Counted from the stretch's first letter, positions 46,245 to 55,149 are shown. The stretch is 64,000 bases of DNA from Capsulimonas sp039928515 (GCF_039928515.1 NZ_JBDSSZ010000112.1); one strand, 5' to 3'. Notes: a model not told the origin generated them from the sequence alone. Numbers and translations: made by a program.

Positions 46245-47018
46245 TTACGACGCACGGAAAGCCGCGATCGCGGCTTTCCATTTTTGCGGATTGATGCTGA
46301 CCGCCGCGTCGCCTTCCGGATCCCAGACATAAACCGAGAATCCCTTGATCCCGCGCGCCTTGAGGGTCGGCAGGAACGCCGTGTCGTTGATGGTGGCCAC
46401 GCAGGCGCGCCCCATGCAGGACACCGAAAGGACAGCGCCTTCGGAGAGCGATCCGGCGAGGATGGACGCGGGCGTACGCTTTGACCCGGGCGCGTAATAC
46501 GCCTGGGGCTGCCAGGTGGCGCAGTGGGAGGCGAACGCCTTATACGGTATCTGGGAATGGATGGACGGCGACCAGAACGACGACAGGTGAAGATTGACCC
46601 GGTGACCCGTCGCGGCGGCGATTCCGCTCATCAGCTGGTCCGCCAGCTTTTTGGCGGCTTCGGCTCCGTTCGCGGCGCAGTACTCCTCCCACTCCTTCTC
46701 GGCGTCAACCACCAATTCGGTGACGCCGGGCGGGATGCTGGCGACAATCGCCTGGATCGTCGCCACGATATTTCGCGGATAGACGTAGCACCAAGCAGCA
46801 ACGCCCAGCTTGATGGCGCCTGCGTCTTTGACCAGTCGCCTGGCATCGTCTGGATGGTAGGCGGACGCGCCGTCGGCGATCTTGACGAGCACGTAATCAA
46901 AACCATCGTCCTGGATGGCGTGAAGGTGGTCGATCGCTCGCGAGGTCAGATGCAGCCAGAGCCCGATTTGTGTCGTGAAAAAAGCCGCCCCGGTTGGGGC
47001 GGCGAGCTTAGTGGTCAT
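46245..47018 (-). CDS. GH25-like TIM-barrel protein, 257 aa
   Basis: No signal peptide. 'GLWLHLTSRAIDHLHAIQDD', 'GFDYVLVKIADGAS', 'IKLGVAAWCYVYP', 'VTELVVDAEKEWEEY' (D-x-E) and 'TWQPQAYY' follow the strand order of GH25-like and related TIM-barrel hydrolases, with acidic residues at the strand ends. Lies next to the endolysin and may act in lysis or as a cell-wall-degrading virion protein. Which glycan it cuts cannot be told. Confidence 0.65.
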   Translation of the reverse strand: MTTKLAAPTGAAFFTTQIGLWLHLTSRAIDHLHAIQDDGFDYVLVKIADGASAYHPDDARRLVKDAGAIKLGVAAWCYVYPRNIVATIQAIVASIPPGVTELVVDAEKEWEEYCAANGAEAAKKLADQLMSGIAAATGHRVNLHLSSFWSPSIHSQIPYKAFASHCATWQPQAYYAPGSKRTPASILAGSLSEGAVLSVSCMGRACVATINDTAFLPTLKARGIKGFSVYVWDPEGDAAVSINPQKWKAAIAAFRAS

Positions 47019-47048
47019 ATTCTTTTCTTTCCTCAGACTCTTCGACTT

Positions 47049-47594
47049 TCAGGCTGTCTGGATGAAGGCGTACATCGGATGACCGTCGGAGCCGATGGCG
47101 TCGATACGACGCGTCTGACGCGCCACCAGGTAACCCTCGCGGCTGCCGTCCTTATTGGTATTGCCTTCGATGCAGAGGAAGGCGCCGGTGACCGAGTTGT
47201 AGCTCTCGACGATCCCCGTGTGTGCATAACGCCCAAGCTCTGCGTCCCACTTCAGCATCACCCAGCCGGCGTCGAGCTTTCGGCGTGCGTCAATGGCGGA
47301 GACGAGAATGCCTACGGACTTCGCGTGATTGGCCTGAAGCTGACACGAGGCTGTCGGAATCAGAAATGTCACGCCGTTGGCAGTGGTGTAAGCCGCTCCG
47401 TCGAACATGGAGTAGGCGAAGGCCATACACCAGGGATTGCCGGGCGGGCAGTGGACACTGAGCAGGAAACGGTCCACTTCGCGGCCACGATTGGAACCGC
47501 GCGGGGTTTCCTCCGTGCCGAGGAATTCGATGGCGCGGGCGACGACGGCTTTCTGCCTCGCCGCTTTGTCCGCCGCCGACAGTTGCGTTGTCAT
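47049..47594 (-). CDS. CHAP-type endolysin, 181 aa
   Basis: Start ATG 47594 has GAGG 6 nt upstream; ATG 47618 has none. 'RAIEFLGTEETPRGSNRG', 'PPGNPWCMAFAYSMFDGA' (nucleophile Cys) and 'GRYAHTGIVESYNSVTG' (His) with 'CIEGNTNKDGSREGY' (Asn) are the CHAP amidase/peptidase pattern. No signal peptide and no cell-wall-binding domain, so it would need the holin for access to the wall. Just below a terminator (47638-47668), so its expression may need read-through. Confidence 0.85.
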   Translation of the reverse strand: MTTQLSAADKAARQKAVVARAIEFLGTEETPRGSNRGREVDRFLLSVHCPPGNPWCMAFAYSMFDGAAYTTANGVTFLIPTASCQLQANHAKSVGILVSAIDARRKLDAGWVMLKWDAELGRYAHTGIVESYNSVTGAFLCIEGNTNKDGSREGYLVARQTRRIDAIGSDGHPMYAFIQTA

Positions 47595-47635
47595 AATGGG
47601 CCTCAGTTCTTTATTCATTGATCAATAATTTGTCG

Positions 47636-47746
47636 TTAAAAAGTCGGGGCTGAAATTTCAGCCCCGACAACGGCGGGCAAGAGCACGATGCTGACGATGC
47701 ACGCGAGCGCGATGATGAGAACCAGCTGCCATAGCTGGAGGTTCAG
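47636..47746 (-). CDS. 36-aa membrane protein overlapping the holin-like gene and a terminator (possible)
   Basis: A CTG start at 47746 overlaps the holin-like stop (CTGA), mirroring the ATGA coupling seen elsewhere. The peptide begins MNLQLWQLVLIIALACIVSI and is one membrane helix. Its last seven codons lie within the terminator stem and T-run. CTG starts are rare, so this is tentative; a small second holin, antiholin or spanin-like protein would fit the place. Confidence 0.4.
   Translation of the reverse strand: MNLQLWQLVLIIALACIVSIVLLPAVVGAEISAPTF
47638..47668 (-). terminator. rho-independent terminator between holin and endolysin genes
   Basis: Perfect 26-bp palindrome (47643-47668, GTCGGGGCTGAAA and complement) followed on the minus strand by TTTTT. 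It lies inside the late operon, ahead of the endolysin. In many phages such terminators are bypassed by antitermination, which delays lysis. Confidence 0.85.
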
Positions 47747-48057
47747 TTTCCCGGCGATGTCTCGCTCAAGTTTGCTGCCTGCGATGTCTCACCGGATGCC
47801 GCAGTTGGCGACGTTACGCCCGCGTCTGCCTCCGGCGCATCGGACTGTCCCTGCTTGCCCGGCGCTTTCGGAACATAGGAGTGGCAGGCGCCGGCCGCCG
47901 CGACGATTAGCGCGTAGACGAATTTTTGGACGTCGATGTGACCCTCCGACCAGCTGGAGAGAGCGGCCGTCAAGATGGCGCCGCCGACGAGCACCAGGTT
48001 CGTTTTTTGCGAATTGGTCAATTCAATCTCTGGAATCGTGACTTTCGAAGTATTCAT
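47743..48057 (-). CDS. holin-like membrane protein, 104 aa
   Basis: Two hydrophobic segments, about 20-36 ('TNLVLVGGAILTAALSSW') and 46-60 ('FVYALIVAAAGACHSYV'), then a long polar Ala/Ser/Thr-rich tail. Size, topology and position directly before the endolysin fit a class II holin. No family-level motif. ATG 48057. Confidence 0.7.
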   Translation of the reverse strand: MNTSKVTIPEIELTNSQKTNLVLVGGAILTAALSSWSEGHIDVQKFVYALIVAAAGACHSYVPKAPGKQGQSDAPEADAGVTSPTAASGETSQAANLSETSPGN

Positions 48058-48139
48058 GACTGTTGTGCTTTCTCATTGAAGAGGGAGACAGGCTTAGGAA
48101 TAGCGCTCCATGGGACTTAAAAGTCGCCCAGCAGCGTCC

Positions 48140-48775
48140 TCAGGAGTAGCGCTCCATCATCTGCGTGATGCGCGGATCCTCGGCGCTCTCGCGCGGCCAT
48201 GTCAGCACAACCGTGGTGCCGCGCGGCGAGGTCATCAGGTCCAGATGGTGCGCGGAATTGATCATGAGCGTGTAGCCCAGGCCCGCCGTCCCGCCGGTGG
48301 AGTATCCGTCTCGGAGCGTGGCGCTTGGAATCTGGGACAGGGAAATGCCGGGGCCTCGGTCCGTGATCCAGACCTGGATGCGCGTCGCGCTCGCGCAGAT
48401 TCGCAGGGATCCGCCGAAGCCGTACTTGACGGCGTTGGTGACCCCTTCCCAGCAGGCGGTGATCAGCTTCTCGCGCAGCTCGTCGGGGAGCGCCTCGGCG
48501 CGCGCAAAGGCGCGCAACTCATCCTTGGCGCTGGAGGTGAGTTTCAGGCCGTCCGGACCGCTCGGCAGATAAATGACGGGGCTGCGGTCCGCGAGCATCA
48601 GCGGAAGCGTGTCCTCATTGAGATGGAGCGAGAGCTTGCCGTCGGTGACGCCGCTCAGCACGTCGCGGCAGAAGGCGAACTCCTGCTGGCAAATCAGCGG
48701 ATGAAGGATGGGGCGAAGAAAGCGCAGGGCCCGGCTAAGGAGGGCCGCGCGCGCGCCGGTGGGTTTCAGGCACAT
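48140..48775 (-). CDS. anti-sigma-factor-type serine kinase/ATPase (RsbW-like), 211 aa
   Basis: ATG 48775 has AAAGGAG 6 nt upstream. Residues about 100-195 form a GHKL ATPase: N-box 'ITACWEGVTNAVKYGFGG', G1 'VWITDRGPGISLSQIP', G2 'STGGTAGLGYTLMINSAH'. This is the RsbW/SpoIIAB class that binds sigma factors and phosphorylates antagonist proteins. The N-terminal 95 residues are an extra domain. Placed in the late operon between a coiled-coil protein and the holin, it may alter host transcription late in infection. Such genes are rare in phage late operons. Confidence 0.8.
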   Translation of the reverse strand: MCLKPTGARAALLSRALRFLRPILHPLICQQEFAFCRDVLSGVTDGKLSLHLNEDTLPLMLADRSPVIYLPSGPDGLKLTSSAKDELRAFARAEALPDELREKLITACWEGVTNAVKYGFGGSLRICASATRIQVWITDRGPGISLSQIPSATLRDGYSTGGTAGLGYTLMINSAHHLDLMTSPRGTTVVLTWPRESAEDPRITQMMERYS

Positions 48776-48788
48776 GGGACGCTCCTTT

Positions 48789-49274
48789 CTACTGGGAGGG
48801 GGAGCCAGAGCGGAGCGGGCAATCGGCGCATTGGCTGCTCGCGGAGGCGAGGGACAGGCGCTCGTAAACGCCCTGAAGCCTCGTTTGGAGCTGCTGCATT
48901 TTCTCCTGGCTCTCCTGGATGCGCTCCATCTGCTCTTTGCGCTCCTGGCGATATTCATCGACGGCGGCGGTGAACTGGCGATTGTCGTTGGTCAGCTCGG
49001 TGTTCTGGGCGATCAGCCGCGCCATGGTGGAGCGCTGCTCGTCCATCATTTCGCGCTGCTCGTTCATCATCAGTGCCGCGTCCTGCAGCAGCTGCCGGCG
49101 ATCGAGCCCCTGCTCGGCGATGCTTGCCTTGCTCTCCTCCGCGCGCGCCTCCATCCGCTTCATGTGATAGGCGGTCCCCCACCCGATGAGGCCGCCGCCG
49201 ATCCATTCCGGGAGTTTGGCGGCCAGTCCCGGGAGTTTGGAAACGGCGGCGGCGATAAGTTCGTGCAAATTCAT
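48789..49274 (-). CDS. coiled-coil protein with hydrophobic N-terminus, 161 aa
   Basis: Residues 1-35 ('LIAAAVSKLPGLAAKLPEWI', 'GGGLIGWGTAYHMK') are hydrophobic and may anchor the protein in the membrane. Residues 45-145 form a long coiled coil rich in Met, Gln and Glu. The C-terminus has 'CADCPLRSG' (C-x2-C). Possible second lysis protein (spanin-like) or tail assembly helper. ATG 49274. Confidence 0.6.
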   Translation of the reverse strand: MNLHELIAAAVSKLPGLAAKLPEWIGGGLIGWGTAYHMKRMEARAEESKASIAEQGLDRRQLLQDAALMMNEQREMMDEQRSTMARLIAQNTELTNDNRQFTAAVDEYRQERKEQMERIQESQEKMQQLQTRLQGVYERLSLASASSQCADCPLRSGSPSQ

Positions 49275-49431
49275 GGCGAGATCCTCAAAGTTCCGCCGGC
49301 GGCGGTCGAAGTGGTGGCTGGGGAGATACGGAGGGATCGCGGGGCGTGGCCATGCCCCGCGATCGATTTGATTGATCCGGTCAGAGGGGAATGCGGAGTG
49401 ATTAGGCGCTTGATCAGGTCCGCCTGGCCCG
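49275..49431 (-). other. non-coding gap with an 11-bp hairpin
   Basis: Arms 49335-49345 and 49354-49364 (GATCGCGGGGC and complement), 8-nt loop. No T-run on either strand. The next ribosome site (for 48789-49274) lies about 55 bases further. It may slow or stabilise the late transcript. Confidence 0.5.
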
Positions 49432-49980
49432 CTAGATGAGGTCGGCCTGATCCGTGACGGCGATGCCGCTGGTGACGTCGATGTATTCTCCGAGCGTCAA
49501 CTTCGCGTGGAAGATCCAGTCGCCCTCTGGCCACTGTGGACCGCCGATGAAGTCGTAGCAGATCGTCTTGCCGTCGTCCGGATCGACGAACCCGGTTCCG
49601 GTGACGCCGGCGAGTTCCGGCGGATCGGAGTACTCACGGACAGCAAACACGAGCACGGTGGCTCCCGTCCAGTCATTCGGCACTGTCCAGGCGATACCAT
49701 AGGCGGTTTCCTGGATCTCCCGAACGACACGCTTGTCCCTGTTCAGCACCTTGTCGGCATCCGTGTCGGGATCGAGGAATTTATGGTAGGAGAGGCTGCG
49801 AACCGCGCTGGAGGCAGTTGGTGTTTCTCCCTGCTCCATTGCGTCCATTTGATCGCCCATCCCATCCATTCCCTGGAAGAAGGAGCCGCCCGCCGCGCCA
49901 CCCGAAGGTGACACGGCGCCTAGCAGAATAGCGGCAGGGTCCATTGCGTCCATCAGAGGTTCGACTGAATCGATCGCCAT
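49432..49980 (-). CDS. tail-fibre-associated protein, 182 aa
   Basis: Residues 1-60 are low complexity with Met and Gly ('GGSFFQGMDGMGDQMDAMEQ'). The second half is beta-rich: 'ETAYGIAWTVPNDWTGATVL', 'WPEGDWIFHAKLTLGEYID', resembling BppU-like baseplate or fibre domains that describe a bounded quantity. Directly behind the fibre gene (11 bp). Likely a virion protein. Confidence 0.55.
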   Translation of the reverse strand: MAIDSVEPLMDAMDPAAILLGAVSPSGGAAGGSFFQGMDGMGDQMDAMEQGETPTASSAVRSLSYHKFLDPDTDADKVLNRDKRVVREIQETAYGIAWTVPNDWTGATVLVFAVREYSDPPELAGVTGTGFVDPDDGKTICYDFIGGPQWPEGDWIFHAKLTLGEYIDVTSGIAVTDQADLI

Positions 49981-49991
49981 GGCGTGCCCCC

Positions 49992-51938
49992 TTAGTGCGG
50001 CAGCGTGCCCGCAGTGTACGAACGCCCTGTCGGCTTGCCCGATGAGTTGGTCGTCAGCGTGGAGGTATGTCCCACAGTGTTACCCGAGCCATATGTGAAC
50101 GTCGTGGTCTGGTTCGAGCCGGAGTAAGACGCGGCGCTGTTTCCAGATCCTGTCAGCCAGGTGTCGAACAGGATCGATCCGGTGTACATGCCCGACAGCT
50201 GGTAGCCCCAGACGGCGGCCGCGATCTGGTCGACCGTAAGCGAGGAGCCGCCGCCATATCCCGAAGGCGCCGTCATTGGAAGCGTCACCGCCACGCCGCG
50301 CTGCTGGTAGTCGGAAGGTAGGTTCTGCGCGGCCGCGTTGACGTTGGATCCCGTGAAGGTCAACTGATCCGTCTTCGCTTTGATCTGCGCGATCTGCGTT
50401 CCGTTACTCGTGGACGCGGATGTGCCAGCGGCAATATCCACCGCGATGGATGCTCCTGCGGGAGCGCCGATCCGGGCGTAGGCGTCGCCGGTCTGCGGCT
50501 GAACCGTTCCGGGGATACGCGAGAGCAGCGTCGAGATACCCGAACTGTCTGACTGCGCCGTCAGCGTGCGGCTTCCATAGGCCCAGATGGACGCTTCGGT
50601 CACCGCAGAACCGCCGGAGACGGGATTGGACGTCGTGACGAACCCGTTGATGTCCGTAACGATCTTCTGCGCAGGCGTCACCAGGATGGTGCTGGCGATC
50701 TGGGAGGTCGTCGGTGGCGCCGTGTAGGCGCTGCTCGCGAGCCGGCTGCTCATCGTCGCATCGAGATTACCAAGCTTGGTGCTGTTGGTATCCATCTCCT
50801 GCCGGATTTGCGTCACAGTCGGAGGCGTTACAGAGTTACGCGTGGATGTCGCGACGTCCGCATTATCCAATTTGGCGGCGCGCGTCACCGTGTAGCCCTG
50901 CGCGACCAGGGCCGCAATCACGTTCGCCTGCTGCTGCGCGGCCGTCGTCTGCGCGTTGATCGCAACGAACTGCGTACTATTCGCGTCCATCTCAGCGCGG
51001 ATGGCGGCGACGGTCGGCGGCGTGACGGTAAGAGAGTAGCCGGTTTTGTCCGTGATCGTGGAAACGGAATAGCCTGTCTTATCTGTGACCGTCGAAGCTG
51101 TGTATCCGGTTTTATCCCCCACCGTTCCCGCCGTCACGGCGAGATTGGCGTCAAGCGCCGGATGCGGATTCATGATGACCGCGTAAACGCTGGAGCTGTC
51201 CGGCGTCACCGTCCAAGGGCGGCTCACGGTCGCCACCAGTGTCCCTCCGACGTATCCGGTGATCGTCCGCGCTTGGCCGGCGCCCGTTCCGCCGGTGATC
51301 GCAATATAATCGCCTTTGTAGAGGTCGGTCGTCGCCGACGCGCCCACCGCGAGCGTGAGCGTGGTCGAGCTTCCGGTCTGCGCCGTGCCGAAGTTGGCCG
51401 TGGTCAAGCCGGAGAGACCGCCCGAGCCGTTCGGATTAAGTTGCCCCGCGCCGGTTCCCACCGTCAGCAGTCCGCCGCTCGCAGCCGGCGCCGCATTGGG
51501 GAGCGCCGTCGTCAGGCGCGTATTGGATGAGGCGACGAGGGCGCTGTCCTGCGAGATGATCGCGCCGACCAGCGCGTTTCCGTTGGTGATCGTGGTGGCC
51601 GCTTTGGAGACAGTGAGCGGGATATACAGTTCCCCCGTCACGGAAGGGTCCACCAGAAGCGAATAATCCCCCGTGCCATAATCGAGCAGCGTTATGGAGA
51701 CGGTAGACGCAGGCGCGGCGTTAGTTCCAAGGATCTTCTCTCCGGCATTCGTGGGGACGGTGGTCGCAGAGCCGGAAGTCAAGGTGGTCGCGCCGATGGC
51801 GACGGTCGCTCCGGAAACGAGAACGCCGGAGTCATCGGTCACACGGAATGGATAGGACACCACAGCGGCGGCGGCGATCTGCACGGACAGCGCAAGCGCC
51901 GCCAGAGCCAATGTGAATGTTCTGAGCGAAGGTTTCAT
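49992..51938 (-). CDS. exported fibre-like protein with KTGY repeats, 648 aa
   Basis: Starts with a clear Sec signal peptide 'FTLALAALALSVQIAAAA' (cleavage near residue 25). Beta-rich, Thr/Ser/Ala-rich throughout, with 'VGDKTGYTAS', 'VTDKTGYSVS', 'ITDKTGYSLT' near residues 270-305, a motif common in phage fibre stalks. Also 'PPTVAAIRAEMDANST' and 'PPTVTQIRQEMDTNST', an alpha-helical repeat. A signal peptide on a fibre-like protein in a late operon is unusual; the protein may be surface-displayed rather than part of the virion, or the leader may be spurious. Confidence 0.7.
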   Translation of the reverse strand: MKPSLRTFTLALAALALSVQIAAAAVVSYPFRVTDDSGVLVSGATVAIGATTLTSGSATTVPTNAGEKILGTNAAPASTVSITLLDYGTGDYSLLVDPSVTGELYIPLTVSKAATTITNGNALVGAIISQDSALVASSNTRLTTALPNAAPAASGGLLTVGTGAGQLNPNGSGGLSGLTTANFGTAQTGSSTTLTLAVGASATTDLYKGDYIAITGGTGAGQARTITGYVGGTLVATVSRPWTVTPDSSSVYAVIMNPHPALDANLAVTAGTVGDKTGYTASTVTDKTGYSVSTITDKTGYSLTVTPPTVAAIRAEMDANSTQFVAINAQTTAAQQQANVIAALVAQGYTVTRAAKLDNADVATSTRNSVTPPTVTQIRQEMDTNSTKLGNLDATMSSRLASSAYTAPPTTSQIASTILVTPAQKIVTDINGFVTTSNPVSGGSAVTEASIWAYGSRTLTAQSDSSGISTLLSRIPGTVQPQTGDAYARIGAPAGASIAVDIAAGTSASTSNGTQIAQIKAKTDQLTFTGSNVNAAAQNLPSDYQQRGVAVTLPMTAPSGYGGGSSLTVDQIAAAVWGYQLSGMYTGSILFDTWLTGSGNSAASYSGSNQTTTFTYGSGNTVGHTSTLTTNSSGKPTGRSYTAGTLPH

Positions 51939-51965
51939 GGTTTCCTCTTAGTTTTCGTAACCGGT

Positions 51966-54524
51966 TTAATTTCGAGTACGAGTGAGCTGGCGCGATCGCC
52001 CGCTATTGGATCCTTGCAGGGAAGGGCGCGCGCCTGGCCGGCGGCTGTGAAGTGTGCGCCGGGTTGTGATCGCGGCGGCGGCGGACGAAGCGACGCCGTT
52101 CACAAAGTTGGAATAGTTGACGACGCCGTTCCCGTCCGTCGTCTTCAGTCGCCACCAGTAGCGCGTTGAGGTCGTGAGCGATGAAGTGTCCACCAGCGTT
52201 CCGCCGCTGGAGGTGGAGGACACCCCTGAAACATCCGCGAATGTCCCTGGGCAGTTATAATAGGTCGGACTTGCATTTGCGTCCGAGTACACAACGCTTG
52301 GCGCGCGCTGGAGCTGCGTCGTCACGGTCCCGGTTCCGCCGGTGGCCGGCGCGAATGTGAATGTGTTGGAGCTTGCGGAGAACGACCCTGGCCCGCCCAG
52401 CGTTCCCGCGAACAGGCCATTGTCGATCCCCGGCTGCGTCGGGTTCTGTGCGTACGCGGTCCCCAGTACAGCGGAATTGCTGTAACCTGCATAAATCGCT
52501 GCGCCTGCCGTGGTCGGGTGTGTGAAGTCACCCTGATAGTAGGTGAGGTTATGATTGTTATTGCTGGAATCGGTTCCTGAGCCGTTGTCGCCAATATTCG
52601 TGTCTGCCGCCACGTCGCAGAAGCCGTCCGCAATATTCGTTCCGTTCGCAGTCCAGTCCGCTCTCAGCGCCGTATTGAAGGCGCGATAGCCGAGCGATTG
52701 GCCGTCCCTCGGAACACAGGTATCGATAATGACCCGGTAGCCTTGGGCGCGCAAAATGCCCACGAGCGGCTTGTAGTAGTTATTGTAGAGGTCCGTGCCG
52801 CCCTGCGTGGTGGCCGGGACATAGGCGAGTACGAAGTCGTTAGTGCACGCCTCCACTTCAATGACGTTGCGAGAACGAAGCGGCTCATACCTGACCAAAT
52901 CACGAGCCGCGACATTCTGAAGGATCTGTTTGACCGCCCATCCGCCCGTTCCCGTCAGCCACGTTCGCCACTGTCCGCCGGGGAGTAACCCTGCCACGAC
53001 GCCGGGGTAACACGTTGCAAAAGCTGGTTGATTGGTCTTGCTATCTCCCTCGAAGACGTACTGTTTGAGCGGCGCCGTCGCGTACTTTGCCGCATACATC
53101 TTCTCAACGGCGATTCGAAGCGCAGGCGGAAATCCCTGGTTGAAGACCCAGATTTCTTCCATGCTTCCCTTGAACGAGATGCTGGTCGTCGTGTCGGACA
53201 GCTTCATCGCGCCCGTGCCGGAGAGGGCGCCCGATTTAGAGATGGACGAACTGAGAGGCGATGTGATGTTGACGTAAAACGGCGAGAGGTTGGAGGAAAG
53301 CACCATCGACCCCGCGTTGAACGTCATCGCCTGGGTCGCCGCGTAACTGTCATCAATCAGGTAGGTCGGGGTTCCGCCGCCGCCCGTGCTGTTGAGAATC
53401 CCTGTTAAGTTGATCGACGTGTAAGAGGTGCCATATGGCCCAGGACCAGCAGATCCGACAGTAGGAACATTGAGGTTGACCAGCGTGTTTGTAAGCGACG
53501 CCACCGAGAGACGATTCCATCCAAAAATACTGACGGTGTTGAAGTTGAACAGGAAATTCTGCGAGTTCGTCGCCGCATCGGTTTTGGAAACAGCGAAGAC
53601 CGTCCACGACCCTGCCATGGATGAATCGAGCACATTTCCCGTTGTCGCCATGAGCTTGCTGTTCAGCGTCGCCCCTGGCAAGCCGTTCAAAGCGCTGGCG
53701 AGGTAGACAGGACGATTTCCTGATGTTGCTTGCACGAGGTCAAACGTGGATCCGGTGGCAGTCACCTGATTTGGAATGACATAGATTAAATCGCCGTTAG
53801 TTGTGACCGGGGATGTCTTCGCCGCGTCCTTGTAGCTCGTGGCGTCCATGCGATAGCCGACGCGCGCCCCTGGCAGACTGGCGAGGTCAGCCGAGCTTGT
53901 GATCGTGGGCATGGAGTACGCAACGACGGTCAGGGAGCCCGTCGCTCCCGTGCTCGCATCCGTTACCGTGATCGTTCCGGGGGCCGTCCCCAGGCCGATT
54001 GGCTGACTGGCGGAAGTATTGGACGCCACGCGGGCGGCCATGGTCGTGTACGATCCATTTGATGTAGAGATCGTAAACAGCGTGGCGGCGGTTTCGCTAG
54101 ACCATATCGTGTTCGTACCTGTGATGGCCACGGAGCGCGAGAACCCCACGTAATTCGTCACGCTGTCCAAAGAAATGGAGGGCGTTCCCACCGTGATTGT
54201 CGCCGTGGCCGCATCCGTGGAGTTGTGCAGGACGATGGGGCCGGTGGACGCCGTTCCGCCTGGGAGCACCGCGCCAGGCGTGATCAAGATTGTTCCTGTG
54301 GTGGCGCTGGTCGTGGCGCCGCCACTGGTTGTATATCCGCTACCGCCCGTCGCGGATATGGTGGTCGTTCCGGCCGTCCAGCCCGCGCCGGTCACAGTAA
54401 TCGTGATCGCGCCATTATGGTTGCTGGGGATCGTCGTGATATTGGCGGTCATCGTCTGCGCGCCGGCGCTGACCATGACCATCAGCAGCAGGCACATCAA
54501 AAAGAGCGCGCGGATTTGTCGCAT
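51966..54524 (-). CDS. exported SGNH-hydrolase fibre-like protein, 852 aa
   Basis: Begins with a signal peptide 'ALFLMCLLLMVMVSAGAQT'. Residues about 25-470 are repeated beta domains with Thr/Ser/Gly (IPT-like). Residues about 490-690 are a SGNH/GDSL esterase: 'QYVFEGDSKTNQPAFAT' (catalytic Ser), 'VIEVEACTNDFVLAYVP' (Asn) and 'YYQGDFTHPTTAGAAIY' (D-x2-H). The last 160 residues are fibronectin-like. Esterases in tail fibres deacetylate host polysaccharide. GGAG stands 9 nt before ATG 54524. Confidence 0.75.
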   Translation of the reverse strand: MRQIRALFLMCLLLMVMVSAGAQTMTANITTIPSNHNGAITITVTGAGWTAGTTTISATGGSGYTTSGGATTSATTGTILITPGAVLPGGTASTGPIVLHNSTDAATATITVGTPSISLDSVTNYVGFSRSVAITGTNTIWSSETAATLFTISTSNGSYTTMAARVASNTSASQPIGLGTAPGTITVTDASTGATGSLTVVAYSMPTITSSADLASLPGARVGYRMDATSYKDAAKTSPVTTNGDLIYVIPNQVTATGSTFDLVQATSGNRPVYLASALNGLPGATLNSKLMATTGNVLDSSMAGSWTVFAVSKTDAATNSQNFLFNFNTVSIFGWNRLSVASLTNTLVNLNVPTVGSAGPGPYGTSYTSINLTGILNSTGGGGTPTYLIDDSYAATQAMTFNAGSMVLSSNLSPFYVNITSPLSSSISKSGALSGTGAMKLSDTTTSISFKGSMEEIWVFNQGFPPALRIAVEKMYAAKYATAPLKQYVFEGDSKTNQPAFATCYPGVVAGLLPGGQWRTWLTGTGGWAVKQILQNVAARDLVRYEPLRSRNVIEVEACTNDFVLAYVPATTQGGTDLYNNYYKPLVGILRAQGYRVIIDTCVPRDGQSLGYRAFNTALRADWTANGTNIADGFCDVAADTNIGDNGSGTDSSNNNHNLTYYQGDFTHPTTAGAAIYAGYSNSAVLGTAYAQNPTQPGIDNGLFAGTLGGPGSFSASSNTFTFAPATGGTGTVTTQLQRAPSVVYSDANASPTYYNCPGTFADVSGVSSTSSGGTLVDTSSLTTSTRYWWRLKTTDGNGVVNYSNFVNGVASSAAAAITTRRTLHSRRPGARPSLQGSNSGRSRQLTRTRN

Positions 54525-54548
54525 AGTGTGGATCTCCAGTCATGAGAA

Positions 54549-54576
54549 AAGCCGCCTCCATACAGGAGATCGGCTT
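54549..54576 (-). terminator. terminator-like hairpin inside the late operon
   Basis: Minus strand AAGCCG ... CTCC (loop) GGAG ... CGGCTT followed by TTTTCTC, with a two-base internal bulge on each arm. It falls between the discoidin-like gene and the SGNH fibre gene, in the 119-bp gap 54525-54643, and would lower expression of the downstream fibre genes. Confidence 0.6.
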
Positions 54577-54643
54577 AGGATAGCGAGTTTGGCCAGCTTA
54601 GCTAAAAGGCCATAAGATAGGCATCTACTATTTTAATAGCTGC

Positions 54644-55147
54644 CTAGTAAACTTGTGAGATCGCCGGATTTATGGGCGCCGCAGCAATCGTTCCATTGAC
54701 TGTGATCGTGCCAATACGCACGACGAAATCGCCGGAAGGCGTGACGTTATCGAGTGTATATTCGACAAAAACGTACTGATATGTTCCGCTGAGGGGAAGT
54801 GTTCCACCAGGAGCGCCGGCGCCAGTCGCTCCTGTCTGCGAGCCAATCAGATTGACCGTGCCGCCGGCGCGCGGATTCGTGCCGTCATTATTTGCGTAGA
54901 TGTTAAGGACATGGTTCCCGGAGGCAGAGACGAGTGAAAGGAGGGACGTGAGCACAATTGAGGACAGCACGATGGGAGCGCCGAGATCCAGCATAAATAG
55001 ATCGAATGCACCGGTGTGAGTTGTCCCTGACGATTGGTTCTCGACAATCTCAGCACGAGTGGTGGTACTGCCGTCGTTCAGGTAGGTCGCAGGAGTTGAA
55101 TACACATAAGCAGATGCCGTAATTCTCGTAGGCGTATATGCTGGCAT
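54644..55147 (-). CDS. discoidin/F5-8C-like carbohydrate-binding protein, 167 aa
   Basis: 'ATYLNDGSTTTRAEIVENQS', 'FDLFMLDLGAPIVLSSIVL', 'NHVLNIYANNDG' and 'YQYVFVEYTLDN' follow the strand order of the F5/8-type C (galactose-binding) fold: a start with missing 'D-G', then D-L-G-x-x-x-x-x-x-x-I. No signal peptide, so it is probably a virion tail-tip protein that binds surface sugar. Starts 3 bp after the hub gene. Confidence 0.65.
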   Translation of the reverse strand: MPAYTPTRITASAYVYSTPATYLNDGSTTTRAEIVENQSSGTTHTGAFDLFMLDLGAPIVLSSIVLTSLLSLVSASGNHVLNIYANNDGTNPRAGGTVNLIGSQTGATGAGAPGGTLPLSGTYQYVFVEYTLDNVTPSGDFVVRIGTITVNGTIAAAPINPAISQVY

Positions 55148-55149
55148 TC

